Notes: generated by a model not told the origin, from the letters alone. A stretch of 64,000 bases of DNA from Methanothermococcus thermolithotrophicus DSM 2095 (GCF_946463545.1 NZ_OX296583.1:1620902-1684901); one strand, 5' to 3'. Positions 18,458-28,177 are shown, numbered from the stretch's first letter. A program made the numbers and translations.

Positions 18458-19422
18458 TGTTTTTCACCCACCACCATCAAGTGTGGATAACTCAAAGAAT
18501 TATAAATATATTTGTCAAAACATTTTAAAAAATCTAAATTCTTTGGGAGATTTATGGATTTATCACCATAATTTTTATTATTTTTTTGATTCCTTATGTT
18601 ATTTAACATTCTAGTTCTAACAAGTGGCAGTGCTAAACATTTAATGTGGTATTTTAATATAGCGCATGGCAGTTTAAGTGTTGATAATATCAAACTATCC
18701 TCCCAATCCCCATAAAACGAATATGTTTGGATGTTATATATCCCAAATTCATTTAACAATAGTGTTAATGATTTTGGTGAAAAATAATGAAGATGTGCAG
18801 GTGGTGAAACCCAATCCCAGTATTTTCCACATATTTTATAGTTTAAAGAGCCCATATTTGGAGTAGTTATTATTATTTTACCTCCTTTTTTTAATTTAGA
18901 GAGTGCTTTTTCTAAATAAGTCTTTGGATTCGTAAAATGTTCAATAACATCAAACATTGTAATGATGTTAAAATATTCATTTTTTAAGTTATTTTCAACA
19001 TTTAAAAAATCCCCGATTATTACATCTATTTTTTCATCTAAAATACTATCTTTTAATTTTATTAAATCTTTATCAATATCTACCCCAACAATCTCCTTCA
19101 CACCTGAATTATAAAAACATTTAATAATATCGCCCTTTCCAGACCCTATATCTAAAACTTTTTTATTTGTGATATCAGTATTTAGCATTTTCAAAATTCC
19201 TGAAAATTTATTAATATTTTTTAATTTTTGATTGTTTGGAAGAGTAAATATTTTAGAATAATAGAAATCTAACATTTCTTTTGTAGGTGTTGGATTTACA
19301 AATAACAAACCACAATTTTTACATTCATAAAATTTAAAAGAACCCAATAAATTGGTTTTTGTAAATTTATAATATGGGTTATTTCCACATATTGGACATT
19401 TAATGTCGTTATTACTGTTCAT
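18454..19422 (-). CDS. SAM-dependent methyltransferase with N-terminal zinc-ribbon-like motif
   Basis: This 322-residue protein starts with CPICGNNPYYKF and CKNCGLLFVNP (two CxxC pairs within the first 45 residues), then a class I methyltransferase domain with KVLDIGSGKGDIIKCF, GVDIDKDLI and FDVIEHFTNPKTYL. This arrangement (Methyltransf_23 type) is common for glycan C- or O-methyltransferases. The ATG at 19422 is chosen because GGTGA precedes it. The in-frame ATG at 19461 lies deep in the GT9 gene. It overlaps that gene's 3' end by 11 bp. Confidence 0.85.
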   Translation of the reverse strand: MNSNNDIKCPICGNNPYYKFTKTNLLGSFKFYECKNCGLLFVNPTPTKEMLDFYYSKIFTLPNNQKLKNINKFSGILKMLNTDITNKKVLDIGSGKGDIIKCFYNSGVKEIVGVDIDKDLIKLKDSILDEKIDVIIGDFLNVENNLKNEYFNIITMFDVIEHFTNPKTYLEKALSKLKKGGKIIITTPNMGSLNYKICGKYWDWVSPPAHLHYFSPKSLTLLLNEFGIYNIQTYSFYGDWEDSLILSTLKLPCAILKYHIKCLALPLVRTRMLNNIRNQKNNKNYGDKSINLPKNLDFLKCFDKYIYNSLSYPHLMVVGEKQ

Positions 19423-20668
19423 CTTTTTCACCAACAATGTTTTTAATCTCGTTAAATACAAGTTTTGGCGTAATGGTCTTTATACATATATTTTCACCAC
19501 ATTCTCTAATTTCACAGTTTTCAATAATTCCTTTTATAATTGTGGATTTACTCATAAATGGGCCCCATTTAAAGGGATTTTCCCTAGAAAAAAGTATGAT
19601 ATTTGGTATTCCTAATATATCTACTATATGGGAAGGTCCCCCATCTATACCCATATATATGTCAATATCCTCAAGTTCTTGTAAAAATATATCTAAATTA
19701 CGACAAAAAATATATTTTATATTGCTTTTATGTTTTAGTTTATTATATATACGGTTAAATTCTTTTTTTTCATAAATACTATAGTATACTTTTACATAAT
19801 AATTATTGTCTATTAACATGTTAATTAAAGCCAAAAAATTATCCAGTCCCCAATCACGACATTTTTCCCCGCCAAATCCTAAGTGGACACCTACTATTTT
19901 TTTATCGATTTCACCTGTTTTTCTTAGGTATTTAAATCCATTTAATGCAAGATTGGTATTTAAGTTATAATTATGTATATTGAGGGCTTCTAAGAATTTT
20001 AAAAATTGCAAGATAATATTTTCATCCTCAATATATTGTATCTTAAAGTCATACAAAAAACTAAATGGAGAAAGTTCAAAACCACAGATTTTTTTAATTT
20101 TTAAAATTTTCATAATTAACGCATTTCTTCTTCTGCCTACTAAATCAATCCCGTATTTGCTATTAGAATAACATTTTAAAACTTTTATATATTCTTTTAA
20201 ATCATATTTCATAAATTTATATAAGCTACCTATTCTTTTTGTTATTTTTGCCATTTCTTTATAATCAATGCACAAATTTCTATTGCTTAAAGGGATTATT
20301 TCATCAACATAGGGTATTTTTTTTGCTAACTCGTAATTCGATGGGCTAGTTATTAATACAACATTATAATTTGGAAGTTTTTCTTTTAAAATCGACAGTA
20401 ATGGTATTGTTATTGCTAAATCACCTAACCTATCTTGTTTAAATATTAAAATATTGTGTTTCATTTCCTGTGTGTTAATATAAAAATATTTTAAAACTTT
20501 CCGGAAAATTGCGACACCCAATGATATTATTTTATCAACAATACGTCCCATTAAGTGAATTTTTGACACTTTTGTATTTTTAGAACTGTATGGGCAATTT
20601 TTATTTACAATTACTATTTTTATTTCTCCATTCATGGATTTATAATTTTTACAAATTACATTATCCAT
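19412..20668 (-). CDS. Glycosyltransferase family 9 (heptosyltransferase-like)
   Basis: This 418-residue protein belongs to the GT9/ADP-heptose:LPS heptosyltransferase family. ILIFKQDRLGDLAITIPLL is the family's N-terminal (R)xGDxxxxxP loop, VGVHLGFGGEKCRDW begins the C-terminal domain, and GIDGGPSHIVDILGIPNIIL is the nucleotide-heptose-binding DGGxxHxAxxxG-type motif. GT9 donors are normally ADP-heptoses, and this window encodes ADP-heptose synthesis at 3.0-5.5 kb, so a heptose-containing glycan is a sound inference. The start at 20668 follows GGTGG. An earlier ATG at 20680 is possible. Confidence 0.85.
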   Translation of the reverse strand: MDNVICKNYKSMNGEIKIVIVNKNCPYSSKNTKVSKIHLMGRIVDKIISLGVAIFRKVLKYFYINTQEMKHNILIFKQDRLGDLAITIPLLSILKEKLPNYNVVLITSPSNYELAKKIPYVDEIIPLSNRNLCIDYKEMAKITKRIGSLYKFMKYDLKEYIKVLKCYSNSKYGIDLVGRRRNALIMKILKIKKICGFELSPFSFLYDFKIQYIEDENIILQFLKFLEALNIHNYNLNTNLALNGFKYLRKTGEIDKKIVGVHLGFGGEKCRDWGLDNFLALINMLIDNNYYVKVYYSIYEKKEFNRIYNKLKHKSNIKYIFCRNLDIFLQELEDIDIYMGIDGGPSHIVDILGIPNIILFSRENPFKWGPFMSKSTIIKGIIENCEIRECGENICIKTITPKLVFNEIKNIVGEKDEQ

Positions 20669-22545
20669 TTTTTCCACCATTTAACAAATAAAAACAACCT
20701 AATCTTGTAAATATTATAAAGCTTATTATTTTTCTTTAAAATTTTAGTTTTATAAAATTTAACCAAGTGCTCCAACCCAACGTCTTCTAAAATAGCAATT
20801 CCATTATCCAAAATACTGCCATATTTTTCATTCAAAATCCACTTATCCAATGGCGGTTCAAAACCTCCCTTTCCCCTATTAACTATCTCATCTAGCAAAA
20901 TATCCTTAATAATCTCCCTCATTAGTTTTTTTGTTTTAAAGAAATTAACTTTAAATTCATTTGGGATTTTTTGGCTAAATTCTGCAAATCTGTAATCTAA
21001 AAATGGACTTCTAACCTCCAATGCATTTGCCATCGATGCTCTATCAACCTTAACTAAAAAATTATCAGATAATGTTCTAAACAGCAAATCAAAAATTCTT
21101 ACCGTTTCTGGTAAATTGTTATTTGTTATTTCCATACAATATTTTAAATTATTTTCCACCCAATACTTTCCTTTTTTTCCATATATAAAATCTCCCTCCA
21201 ATAGCTCAGAATAAAATTTGTAATTTTCAGCTAGAGAGAGTTTAACAGCCTCTTTGATTAAAAATAAAAAATTAAAATTTTTTAATAAATTTATATCAAG
21301 TATTCTTAAAAATAACATTCTAATAGACTCTGGAATCTTTTTTAAATATTCTATTCTTTTACTAATTAAATGAAACCTATAGCCTCCAAAAATCTCATCT
21401 CCACCATCCCCACTCAGAGAAACAGTAACAAATTGTTTCGCCAATTCACTAACCTTATAAGTTGGAAAACCACTGTAATCTCCAAAAGGTTCATCATAAA
21501 TCCAACTATATTTATCAATTAATTCTTCAAAGTCCTCCTCCTTAAAATAATAATGGTGGTGATTGGTTTTAAAATGATCTTTAACTATGTTAATATAATA
21601 GGTCTCATCATATTTTCCTTCGAACCCTATTGAAAAAGTATGCAACTTACTTAAATCAGTATACTCTTTCATAATTCCAACAACCGCTGAGCTATCCAAA
21701 CCACCACTTAAAAATGCTCCAACAGGTACGTCAGAACGCATTCTTATTTTTACAGCATCACAAAGTAGTTTTTTTCCTTCTTCAATTAACTTTTTTTTAT
21801 CATAAACTGGATTATAATCAGGGAGCTCCCAGTAATATTCTTTTTTAATTTCTTTCTTATTTAAGTCAAAAATCAAATTCTGCCTAGCTTCCAATTTAAA
21901 AACATTCTTATATATTGAATAGGGAGATGGAATAAAGCCCAATGAAAAGTACAAATCAACAGCATCTTTATTAATATTTTCTTTTTTATTTATTGGTTTA
22001 ACAGATATTATTCCCTTTAATTCAGAGGAAAAAATAAATTCTTTCCCGTCCCAATAGTAATAAAATGGTTTTTGCCCCAACCTATCTCTTGAGCAAAAAA
22101 TGATATTCTTTCTCTTGTCAAAAATACAAAAAGCCCACATTCCATTGAATTCTTTGACACAATCAAAGCCTAAATTATTATACAGTTTTAAAATAACCTC
22201 AGTATCTGTTCCAGTTTCAGTTTTTAAATTATATTTTTCCTTTAATTCTAAATAGTTATAAACTTCTCCGTTATAGGCAATGATTATATCGGCATTATCT
22301 AATCCACTATCTTCGTAGATAATTTTATCCTTTTCAATATTATATCCCATAGGTTGATGTCCTTTTTCACTTAAATCCAATATTGATAACCTAACATGCC
22401 CTAAACCGATGGAATAATCTTTTTTAAAACTGGTGTATGTGCCATCATCATCAGGGCCTCTATGTTTTATGGATTTATTCATTAATTCGAGCTCTTCCCT
22501 TAAAATATCTTCATTAAATCTAATTATCCCATTTATTCCGCACAT
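20656..22545 (-). CDS. asnB: Asparagine synthase-like glutamine amidotransferase
   Basis: This 629-residue protein starts MCGINGIIRF, so after Met removal Cys2 is the glutaminase nucleophile. The start at 22545 is set by that motif and by the GGGGG-rich site ahead. The glutaminase domain has RHRGPDDDG and YNGEVYN. The synthetase domain has the PPi loop GAFLSGGLDSSAVVG (about residues 276-290). Placed 1 bp after a nucleotide-sugar dehydrogenase in a glycan cluster, it may amidate a sugar uronic acid rather than make free asparagine. Both are possible. Length is typical of the AsnB family. Confidence 0.88.
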   Translation of the reverse strand: MCGINGIIRFNEDILREELELMNKSIKHRGPDDDGTYTSFKKDYSIGLGHVRLSILDLSEKGHQPMGYNIEKDKIIYEDSGLDNADIIIAYNGEVYNYLELKEKYNLKTETGTDTEVILKLYNNLGFDCVKEFNGMWAFCIFDKRKNIIFCSRDRLGQKPFYYYWDGKEFIFSSELKGIISVKPINKKENINKDAVDLYFSLGFIPSPYSIYKNVFKLEARQNLIFDLNKKEIKKEYYWELPDYNPVYDKKKLIEEGKKLLCDAVKIRMRSDVPVGAFLSGGLDSSAVVGIMKEYTDLSKLHTFSIGFEGKYDETYYINIVKDHFKTNHHHYYFKEEDFEELIDKYSWIYDEPFGDYSGFPTYKVSELAKQFVTVSLSGDGGDEIFGGYRFHLISKRIEYLKKIPESIRMLFLRILDINLLKNFNFLFLIKEAVKLSLAENYKFYSELLEGDFIYGKKGKYWVENNLKYCMEITNNNLPETVRIFDLLFRTLSDNFLVKVDRASMANALEVRSPFLDYRFAEFSQKIPNEFKVNFFKTKKLMREIIKDILLDEIVNRGKGGFEPPLDKWILNEKYGSILDNGIAILEDVGLEHLVKFYKTKILKKNNKLYNIYKIRLFLFVKWWKKWIM

Positions 22546-22546
22546 T

Positions 22547-23809
22547 TCAAAGCCCCCAATATATAATTCCTCTGCTTTCAACACCTTTTTTATCAAATTT
22601 TCTTTTAATATCTATTAAAATGCCATTTTCATTTAAACAATTTAAAACATCATATTTGGAAAATTCATTATGGTCCACAGCATAAATGACTACATCATAT
22701 TTTCCTTTTGGTTTTTTAATGTTTTTAACTCCAAAAATTTCATCCTTATCTATTAATGGTTCAATTAAAACAATATTTTCAATACCAAAGTCTTTTAATT
22801 CATTGATTAATTCTTCAACCTTACTTTCCCTTAAATCTGGGACATTTTCCTTATATGTTCCACCAAATATGCAGATTTTTGTATCTTTAATTAATTTGTT
22901 ATTTTTAATTAATAGTTTTACGACTTTATTTGCCACAAACAAAGGAACATTTTCATTTATCCTTCGTCCTGCTAAAATCAACTCAGGAATGTATCCTGCT
23001 TCAATGGACTTCGTTGCCAAATAATAAGGGTCTTCGGGAATACAATGTCCACCTACAAATCCAGGGTAAAATCTTAAAAAATTCCATTTTGTAGATGCCG
23101 CATCAAATACCTCTTTACTATCAATATTGAGTTTATCAAAAAGCATTGCTAGTTCATTAAATAATGCAATATTTATGTCCCTTTGGATATTTTCAATAAC
23201 CTTTGCAGATTCCGCAACTCTTATTGATGAAGCAGGATAAACATTTGTTATTTTTCCATATGTTTCTAATAGCACATCTGTTGTTTCTTTATCGCATCCT
23301 GCAACAATTTTTGTGATTTTATCAATTGTATGGCTTAGGTCTCCAGGATTTATTCTCTCTGGACTGTATCCTATGTAAAATTCACCCAATTTCATACCAC
23401 TTTCTTTTTCTAGTATTGGGAGGCAAAATTCCTCTGTGCATCCGGGATATGTCGTTGATTCATAAACTACAATTGCTCCCTTTTTCAAATTTCTACCAAC
23501 AATTTTTGATGCACTCTCCAAAAATCTTAAATCTGGTTTTTTATCTTTTGTTGTCGGTGTTGGGACGGTTATGATGATAACATTTCCTTCTTTAATTCTT
23601 TTTTCATCATTTGTAAATATGATATTGTCATTAATTTTTTCAAAATCCTCTTTTTTAATTTCGCCAGTTCTGTCAATTCCGTTATTTAGTTCATTAATTC
23701 TTTTTTCACTTATATCAAATCCAATAACTTTAAAATGTTCTGCAAAACGAACTGCTAATGGTAATCCTACATATCCAAGTCCAATAACACATATTTTTGG
23801 ATTTTTCAT
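22547..23809 (-). CDS. Nucleotide-sugar 6-dehydrogenase (UDP-GlcNAc/ManNAc type, WecC/TviB family)
   Basis: This 420-residue NAD-dependent dehydrogenase oxidises the C6 hydroxyl of a UDP-sugar to the acid in two steps. It has the Rossmann motif IGLGYVGLPLAVRF, the catalytic GFVGGHCIPEDPYYLATK segment and KICIFGGTYKENVPDLRESK in the C-terminal domain. The His-Cys in GGHCIP is the active site. The product is probably UDP-ManNAcA or UDP-GlcNAcA, and the epimerase upstream may act next. GGTGA precedes the ATG. A UDP-glucose substrate cannot be ruled out. Confidence 0.85.
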   Translation of the reverse strand: MKNPKICVIGLGYVGLPLAVRFAEHFKVIGFDISEKRINELNNGIDRTGEIKKEDFEKINDNIIFTNDEKRIKEGNVIIITVPTPTTKDKKPDLRFLESASKIVGRNLKKGAIVVYESTTYPGCTEEFCLPILEKESGMKLGEFYIGYSPERINPGDLSHTIDKITKIVAGCDKETTDVLLETYGKITNVYPASSIRVAESAKVIENIQRDINIALFNELAMLFDKLNIDSKEVFDAASTKWNFLRFYPGFVGGHCIPEDPYYLATKSIEAGYIPELILAGRRINENVPLFVANKVVKLLIKNNKLIKDTKICIFGGTYKENVPDLRESKVEELINELKDFGIENIVLIEPLIDKDEIFGVKNIKKPKGKYDVVIYAVDHNEFSKYDVLNCLNENGILIDIKRKFDKKGVESRGIIYWGL

Positions 23810-23829
23810 CGTTTTTCACCAATTTTATA

Positions 23830-24810
23830 TCAGATATTTTTAACCCAATCCCAATTATTTTTTATCCAATTACAAAATCTTTTTAATCCTTCTTCAATTT
23901 TAACTTCTGGATTGTACTTTAATAACTCTCTTGATTTTGTTAAATCTGCCCATGTTTTTTCAACATCTCCAGGTTGAATTGGCATATAATTTTTTATCGC
24001 TTTTTTTCCAGTATATTTTTCAATCAAGCCTATGGCATATTCTAGCTCTGTTGGATTATCATTTCCTAAATTAAACACTTCATAATCAAAATCCTTTTCA
24101 ATGGATGATAAAATACCGTTAACTATATCCGATACATAAGTAAAGTCCCTCATCATTTTTCCATAGTTATAAACGTCTATTGGTTTTTCCAGCAGGATAT
24201 TTTTTGTAAATTTCCAGAACGCCATATCTGGCCTTCCCCATTCACCATACACTGTAAAAAATCTCAATCCAACCATTTTAGTACCATACAAATGATGATA
24301 AGTATGTGCCATGAGCTCATTAGATTTTTTTGTTGCAGCATATAATGAAACAGGATTATCTACCTTATCGTCCTCGCTAAAAGGGACCTTTTTATTCCCT
24401 CCATAGACCGATGAAGAAGATGCATAAACAACCTTTTCTATATCAAATCTTCTTGCAAGTTCAAAAATATTCAATGTCCCCAATAGGTTTGATTTTTCAT
24501 AAGCCCAAGGATTCTCCAAGGAGTACCTCACTCCAGCCTGAGCTCCCAAATGAACTATTAAATCAATATTTTTGTCTTTTAAATTTTCAACTAATTTATC
24601 GTATTCTGAAAAATCTAACTTTATAAAATTGTAATTATCATATTTTTTTAGAATTTCATTTCTCTTTTCTTTTAGTAGTGGGTTGTAGTAATCGTTTAGA
24701 TTGTCTATTCCAATTATATTTATATCTTCATAATTATCCAATATCCTTTTACACAGGTGAAAGCCTATAAAACCCGCACTTCCAGTCACTAAAATATTAT
24801 TGTATTTCAT
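23830..24810 (-). CDS. NAD-dependent nucleotide-sugar epimerase (UDP-glucuronate 4-epimerase-like)
   Basis: This 326-residue extended SDR enzyme has VTGSAGFIGFHLCKRIL (NAD-binding), SSSSVYGG and the catalytic YAATKKSNE (YxxxK). The segment GIDNLNDYYNPLLKEKR is characteristic of the UDP-glucuronate 4-epimerase/TviC group. Placed just upstream of the dehydrogenase it likely works on the same UDP-uronic acid or amino sugar. Substrate assignment is tentative. Confidence 0.85.
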   Translation of the reverse strand: MKYNNILVTGSAGFIGFHLCKRILDNYEDINIIGIDNLNDYYNPLLKEKRNEILKKYDNYNFIKLDFSEYDKLVENLKDKNIDLIVHLGAQAGVRYSLENPWAYEKSNLLGTLNIFELARRFDIEKVVYASSSSVYGGNKKVPFSEDDKVDNPVSLYAATKKSNELMAHTYHHLYGTKMVGLRFFTVYGEWGRPDMAFWKFTKNILLEKPIDVYNYGKMMRDFTYVSDIVNGILSSIEKDFDYEVFNLGNDNPTELEYAIGLIEKYTGKKAIKNYMPIQPGDVEKTWADLTKSRELLKYNPEVKIEEGLKRFCNWIKNNWDWVKNI

Positions 24811-24909
24811 TTTTTCAACCTTTTTTATCCCTCAACCGATCATCATGGCTATTGTTGATAATTCTGATTTTCATTTATAAATATTTTCAACTTCAACTTT
24901 CACCTAAGT

Positions 24910-25059
24910 TATAGTGGTGTGCAATTTTAACTAAACTTATTTCATACTATTTAAAATTAAATTGGGGTAAAAATTACTTTATTTAATTTAACGAATAAAG
25001 AAATATTCATGATAAATATCTGTAATTATATAGTTCGATAAGTCATGCACACCACTATA
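24910..25059. mobile_element. Candidate MITE: 150 bp with perfect 14-bp terminal inverted repeats
   Basis: TATAGTGGTGTGCA at 24910-24923 is matched exactly by its reverse complement TGCACACCACTATA at 25046-25059. The 122 bp between them are AT-rich and have no usable ORF. The element fills most of the gap between the epimerase and rmlB and ends 1 bp before the rmlB stop codon. The size, absence of coding capacity and exact inverted ends are those of a non-autonomous transposable element. No related transposase or second copy is in this window and I see no clear target duplication. Confidence 0.65.
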
Positions 25060-25060
25060 T

Positions 25061-26014
25061 TCAAAAACCTTTAACCAAGGGTTCCCACCACCATCTATTG
25101 TTGATATACCATTCAACGGTAGCTTTTAATCCTTCCTCAAAGTCCATACTTGGTTTCCAACCGAGCTCCCTAATTTTTTCAGTGTTTATTGAATATCTAA
25201 AATCATGCCCTGGTCTGTCCTCAACAAAATTAATTAAGCTCTCTGGCTTATTCAGGTACTTTAAGATAAGTTTTACAACATCAATGTTTTTCCATTCATC
25301 ATTTGCCGCTATGTTGTAAACTTCCCCAATTTTTCCTTTTTTCGAAACTAAATCTATAGCTTCGCAATTATCCAGTACATAGGTCCAATCCCTAATATTT
25401 GTACCATCGTTGTATATTGGCAATGGTTTATCGTGCATTGCTAAAAGAATCATCTTTGGAATAAGTTTCTCTGGAAAATGGTATGGCCCATAGTTGTTAC
25501 TTGAACGGGTGACAATAACCGGAGCTCCGTATGTTTTATAATAACTCTTACAGAGCAAATCTCCAGAAGCCTTACTTGCCGAATAAGGTGATGAAGGATC
25601 CAATGGATCATCTTCCTTAAACGAGCCTTCAACAATACTCCCATAAACTTCATCGGTACTTATACTAACGAATTTATCTATATCATACTTTCTAACGTAT
25701 TCCAATAAATTATAAACTCCAAGGATATTTGATTTAATAAAAGGTTCTGGGTCTTTTATTGAGTTATCAACATGAGTTTCTGCCGCAAAATTGTAGAGTA
25801 TATCGACCTTTCCTATATTTTCTAAGTCTTTTGGATTTGCAATATCTCCTTTGATAAAAGTTATTTTATCTTTAATATCCTTTAAATTCTCAATTCTACC
25901 GGAATAGGTTAAGTTATCAAAAACAATTATCTCATCATGGGGGTATTTGTTAACCATCATTCTAACAAAATTACAACCGATGAATCCGGCCCCGCCTGTA
26001 ATCAGTATTCTCAC
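25061..26014 (-). CDS. rmlB: dTDP-glucose 4,6-dehydratase
   Basis: This extended SDR enzyme (317 residues) makes dTDP-4-keto-6-deoxyglucose. It has ITGGAGFIGCNFVRMM, SISTDEVYG (catalytic Thr-Asp-Glu), YSASKASGDLL (YxxxK) and RSSNNYGPYHFPEKLIPKM, all specific to RmlB. It heads the C-terminal side of an rmlC-rmlA-rmlB minus-strand operon. Its stop codon is 1 bp from the end of the candidate MITE, so the element may have trimmed or replaced the original 3' flank. Confidence 0.93.
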   Translation of the reverse strand: MRILITGGAGFIGCNFVRMMVNKYPHDEIIVFDNLTYSGRIENLKDIKDKITFIKGDIANPKDLENIGKVDILYNFAAETHVDNSIKDPEPFIKSNILGVYNLLEYVRKYDIDKFVSISTDEVYGSIVEGSFKEDDPLDPSSPYSASKASGDLLCKSYYKTYGAPVIVTRSSNNYGPYHFPEKLIPKMILLAMHDKPLPIYNDGTNIRDWTYVLDNCEAIDLVSKKGKIGEVYNIAANDEWKNIDVVKLILKYLNKPESLINFVEDRPGHDFRYSINTEKIRELGWKPSMDFEEGLKATVEWYINNRWWWEPLVKGF

Positions 26015-26055
26015 TGTTCCACCTTTTTCAATTATGTTATTTATTTATAATTTTA

Positions 26056-26928
26056 TTATTTAACTAATCTTTCCAAATATTTTCCATAATCTGTCTTTAA
26101 TAGTGGTTTAGCAAGTTTTAAAAGTTGTTCCTCGGATATCCACCCATTACGATATGCAACTTCTTCCAAACATCCGATCATTAATCCCATTCTTTTCTCT
26201 ATTGAATAGATAAAATTACTTGCCTCTAAAAAGCTATCGTGGGTTCCTGCATCAAACCATGCCGTTCCCCTTGGTAAAAGCTTTACTTTTAACTTTCCCT
26301 TCTTTAAATATTCATTATTTACATCGGTTATTTCCAGCTCCCCTCTCCAAGAAGGCTTTATTTGTTTGGCTATATCAACAACTTCATTATCATAGAAGTA
26401 CAATCCAATTACTGCATAATTTGAAGGTGGATTTTTTGGTTTTTCTATGATTCCTTTTACATTTCCATTACTATCAAATTCAACAACACCGTATCTTTCT
26501 GGATCTTTAACATACTGACCAAAAACAATCCCTCCTTTTTCTTTTGAAAGTTCCTGTCTTGCGTTTAATAAAAATCCAGTTAATCCACTCCCATATACGA
26601 TATTGTCCCCAAGTATTAGGCACACATCATCATCGCCAATAAACTCCTCTCCGATTATAAATGCCTCTGCCAATCCTTTTGGTTCTAACTGTTCTTTATA
26701 GTGCAACCTTATTCCCAAATGTTCCCCGTTTCCCAATAATTTTTTATATTTTGGTAGCTCCTCTGGAGTACTTATAATTAGTATATCCCTTATTTTGGAA
26801 AGCATCAATATGGATAGTGAATAATATATCATCGGTTTATTATATATTGGCATTAGGTGCTTATTCCCAGCATAAGTTATAGGATAAAGTCTTGTTCCAG
26901 AACCTCCTGCTAAAATTATTCCCTTCAC
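26056..26928 (-). CDS. rmlA: Glucose-1-phosphate thymidylyltransferase
   Basis: This 290-residue enzyme condenses dTTP and glucose-1-phosphate to dTDP-glucose. It has [42 protein letters not shown] and [17 protein letters not shown], the full RmlA signature set, and normal length. It lies between rmlC and rmlB in an operon for dTDP-rhamnose. Confidence 0.94.
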   Translation of the reverse strand: MKGIILAGGSGTRLYPITYAGNKHLMPIYNKPMIYYSLSILMLSKIRDILIISTPEELPKYKKLLGNGEHLGIRLHYKEQLEPKGLAEAFIIGEEFIGDDDVCLILGDNIVYGSGLTGFLLNARQELSKEKGGIVFGQYVKDPERYGVVEFDSNGNVKGIIEKPKNPPSNYAVIGLYFYDNEVVDIAKQIKPSWRGELEITDVNNEYLKKGKLKVKLLPRGTAWFDAGTHDSFLEASNFIYSIEKRMGLMIGCLEEVAYRNGWISEEQLLKLAKPLLKTDYGKYLERLVK

Positions 26929-26957
26929 TGTTTCACCAACTATTTGGAGTTTTTTTA

Positions 26958-27515
26958 TTATTTATATTCAAAATTGTTATCGGCTTCTTTTAATGTAGGA
27001 TGATTTTTATCCTTTTCTGAAAGTATAGGGTCCTTTATAGGCCAATTGATGTTTATATATTCATCATTCCAGATAATTCCTGCATCGTCATTTGGGGAAT
27101 ATTCTGCAGTACATTTATAGGTTACTTCTGCCTCATCACTTAAAACACAAAATCCATGGGCAAATCCTTCTGGAATATATAGCATTTTTTTGTTTTCTTC
27201 CGATAGAATAACTCCTACATATTTCCCATAGGTTGGAGAACCTTTCCTTATATCTACGGCTACATCAAATATTTCTCCCTTTAGACATGTAACCAATTTT
27301 CCTTGAGCATTTGGATTTTTTTGATAATGCAGTCCTCTTAAGACTCCTTTTTTAGATTTGGAGCAATTATCTTGAACAAACATTTTATCTATTCCAATTT
27401 TAGAGAACTCACTATATTTGTAGGTTTCCATAAAAAACCCTCTATCGTCCTCAAAAACCTTTGGTTCTATCAATACAACCTCAGGGATTTCTAATCTTTT
27501 AAAAATAAAAGGCAT
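26958..27515 (-). CDS. rmlC: dTDP-4-dehydrorhamnose 3,5-epimerase
   Basis: This cupin-fold epimerase (185 residues) has [15 protein letters not shown], the catalytic His in [18 protein letters not shown] and [14 protein letters not shown], then [20 protein letters not shown] chose the ATG at 27515, with GGTGA just upstream. An in-frame TTG four codons earlier is less likely. It is the first gene of the rmlCAB unit, and rmlD is 35 kb away at 62.8-63.7 kb. Confidence 0.93.
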   Translation of the reverse strand: MPFIFKRLEIPEVVLIEPKVFEDDRGFFMETYKYSEFSKIGIDKMFVQDNCSKSKKGVLRGLHYQKNPNAQGKLVTCLKGEIFDVAVDIRKGSPTYGKYVGVILSEENKKMLYIPEGFAHGFCVLSDEAEVTYKCTAEYSPNDDAGIIWNDEYININWPIKDPILSEKDKNHPTLKEADNNFEYK

Positions 27516-27642
27516 TTTTTTCACCAATGTTTAGTATTATCAATTCCTTTTCATCAAGCTTTAATATACAATAAACTACTTATTAACTATAAATATAACT
27601 TTTTGCATTTTAATAAACACGTAATAAAAAAATGGTGAATAA

Positions 27643-28176
27643 ATGGACAAAAAAATAGAGAAATTTTTAACAATTATATTGTCAATTCTACTTATTGCGT
27701 CCATTCTTACAACCGTATATCTTATTCACGCTCCAAAAGTGGGGGAAAGGTTTACAGAGTTTTATATATTGAATGAAAACCTAAAGGCATACGATTATCC
27801 AACCAATTTAAAATATAACGAAAATGCCACAATAATTATAGGGATAAGAAACCTTGAATACCGACCTATGAACTACACTGTTTTGGTATTTTTATCTAAT
27901 AAAACATACGATTACAATGACACAGTATATTTGGATCAGGTGAATAATTGGAATGGATTTTTATCTTACAACTATGCCCTTTCAAAGAAAGTTCATTTAA
28001 TCCACCATAATGAAACAGTGTTGATACCTTTGAACTTCTCAATAAACAAGACGGGGGTTCATAAAATAGAGTTTATCCTACTGGACGAATCTTCTGAATT
28101 AGGTTTGAAAAAAGTATATAGGGAGTTACATCTTTGGACGAATGTATCAAAAGACGAAAATAAAAGTTTAATTTAA
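27643..28176 (+). CDS. DUF1616-type membrane-anchored protein
   Basis: This 177-residue protein has one N-terminal membrane segment (residues 8-29) followed by an extracytoplasmic domain that begins HAPKVGERFTEFYIL, a stretch I associate with the DUF1616 family. The domain is rich in Asn-x-Ser/Thr sites (NAT, NYT, NKT, NDT, NET, NFS, NKT, NVS), consistent with an N-glycosylated outer-surface protein. GGTGA lies 7 nt before the ATG. Its neighbours are the DUF58/MoxR/DUF4350 locus. Function is unknown. Confidence 0.75.
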   Translation: MDKKIEKFLTIILSILLIASILTTVYLIHAPKVGERFTEFYILNENLKAYDYPTNLKYNENATIIIGIRNLEYRPMNYTVLVFLSNKTYDYNDTVYLDQVNNWNGFLSYNYALSKKVHLIHHNETVLIPLNFSINKTGVHKIEFILLDESSELGLKKVYRELHLWTNVSKDENKSLI

Positions 28177-28177
28177 T

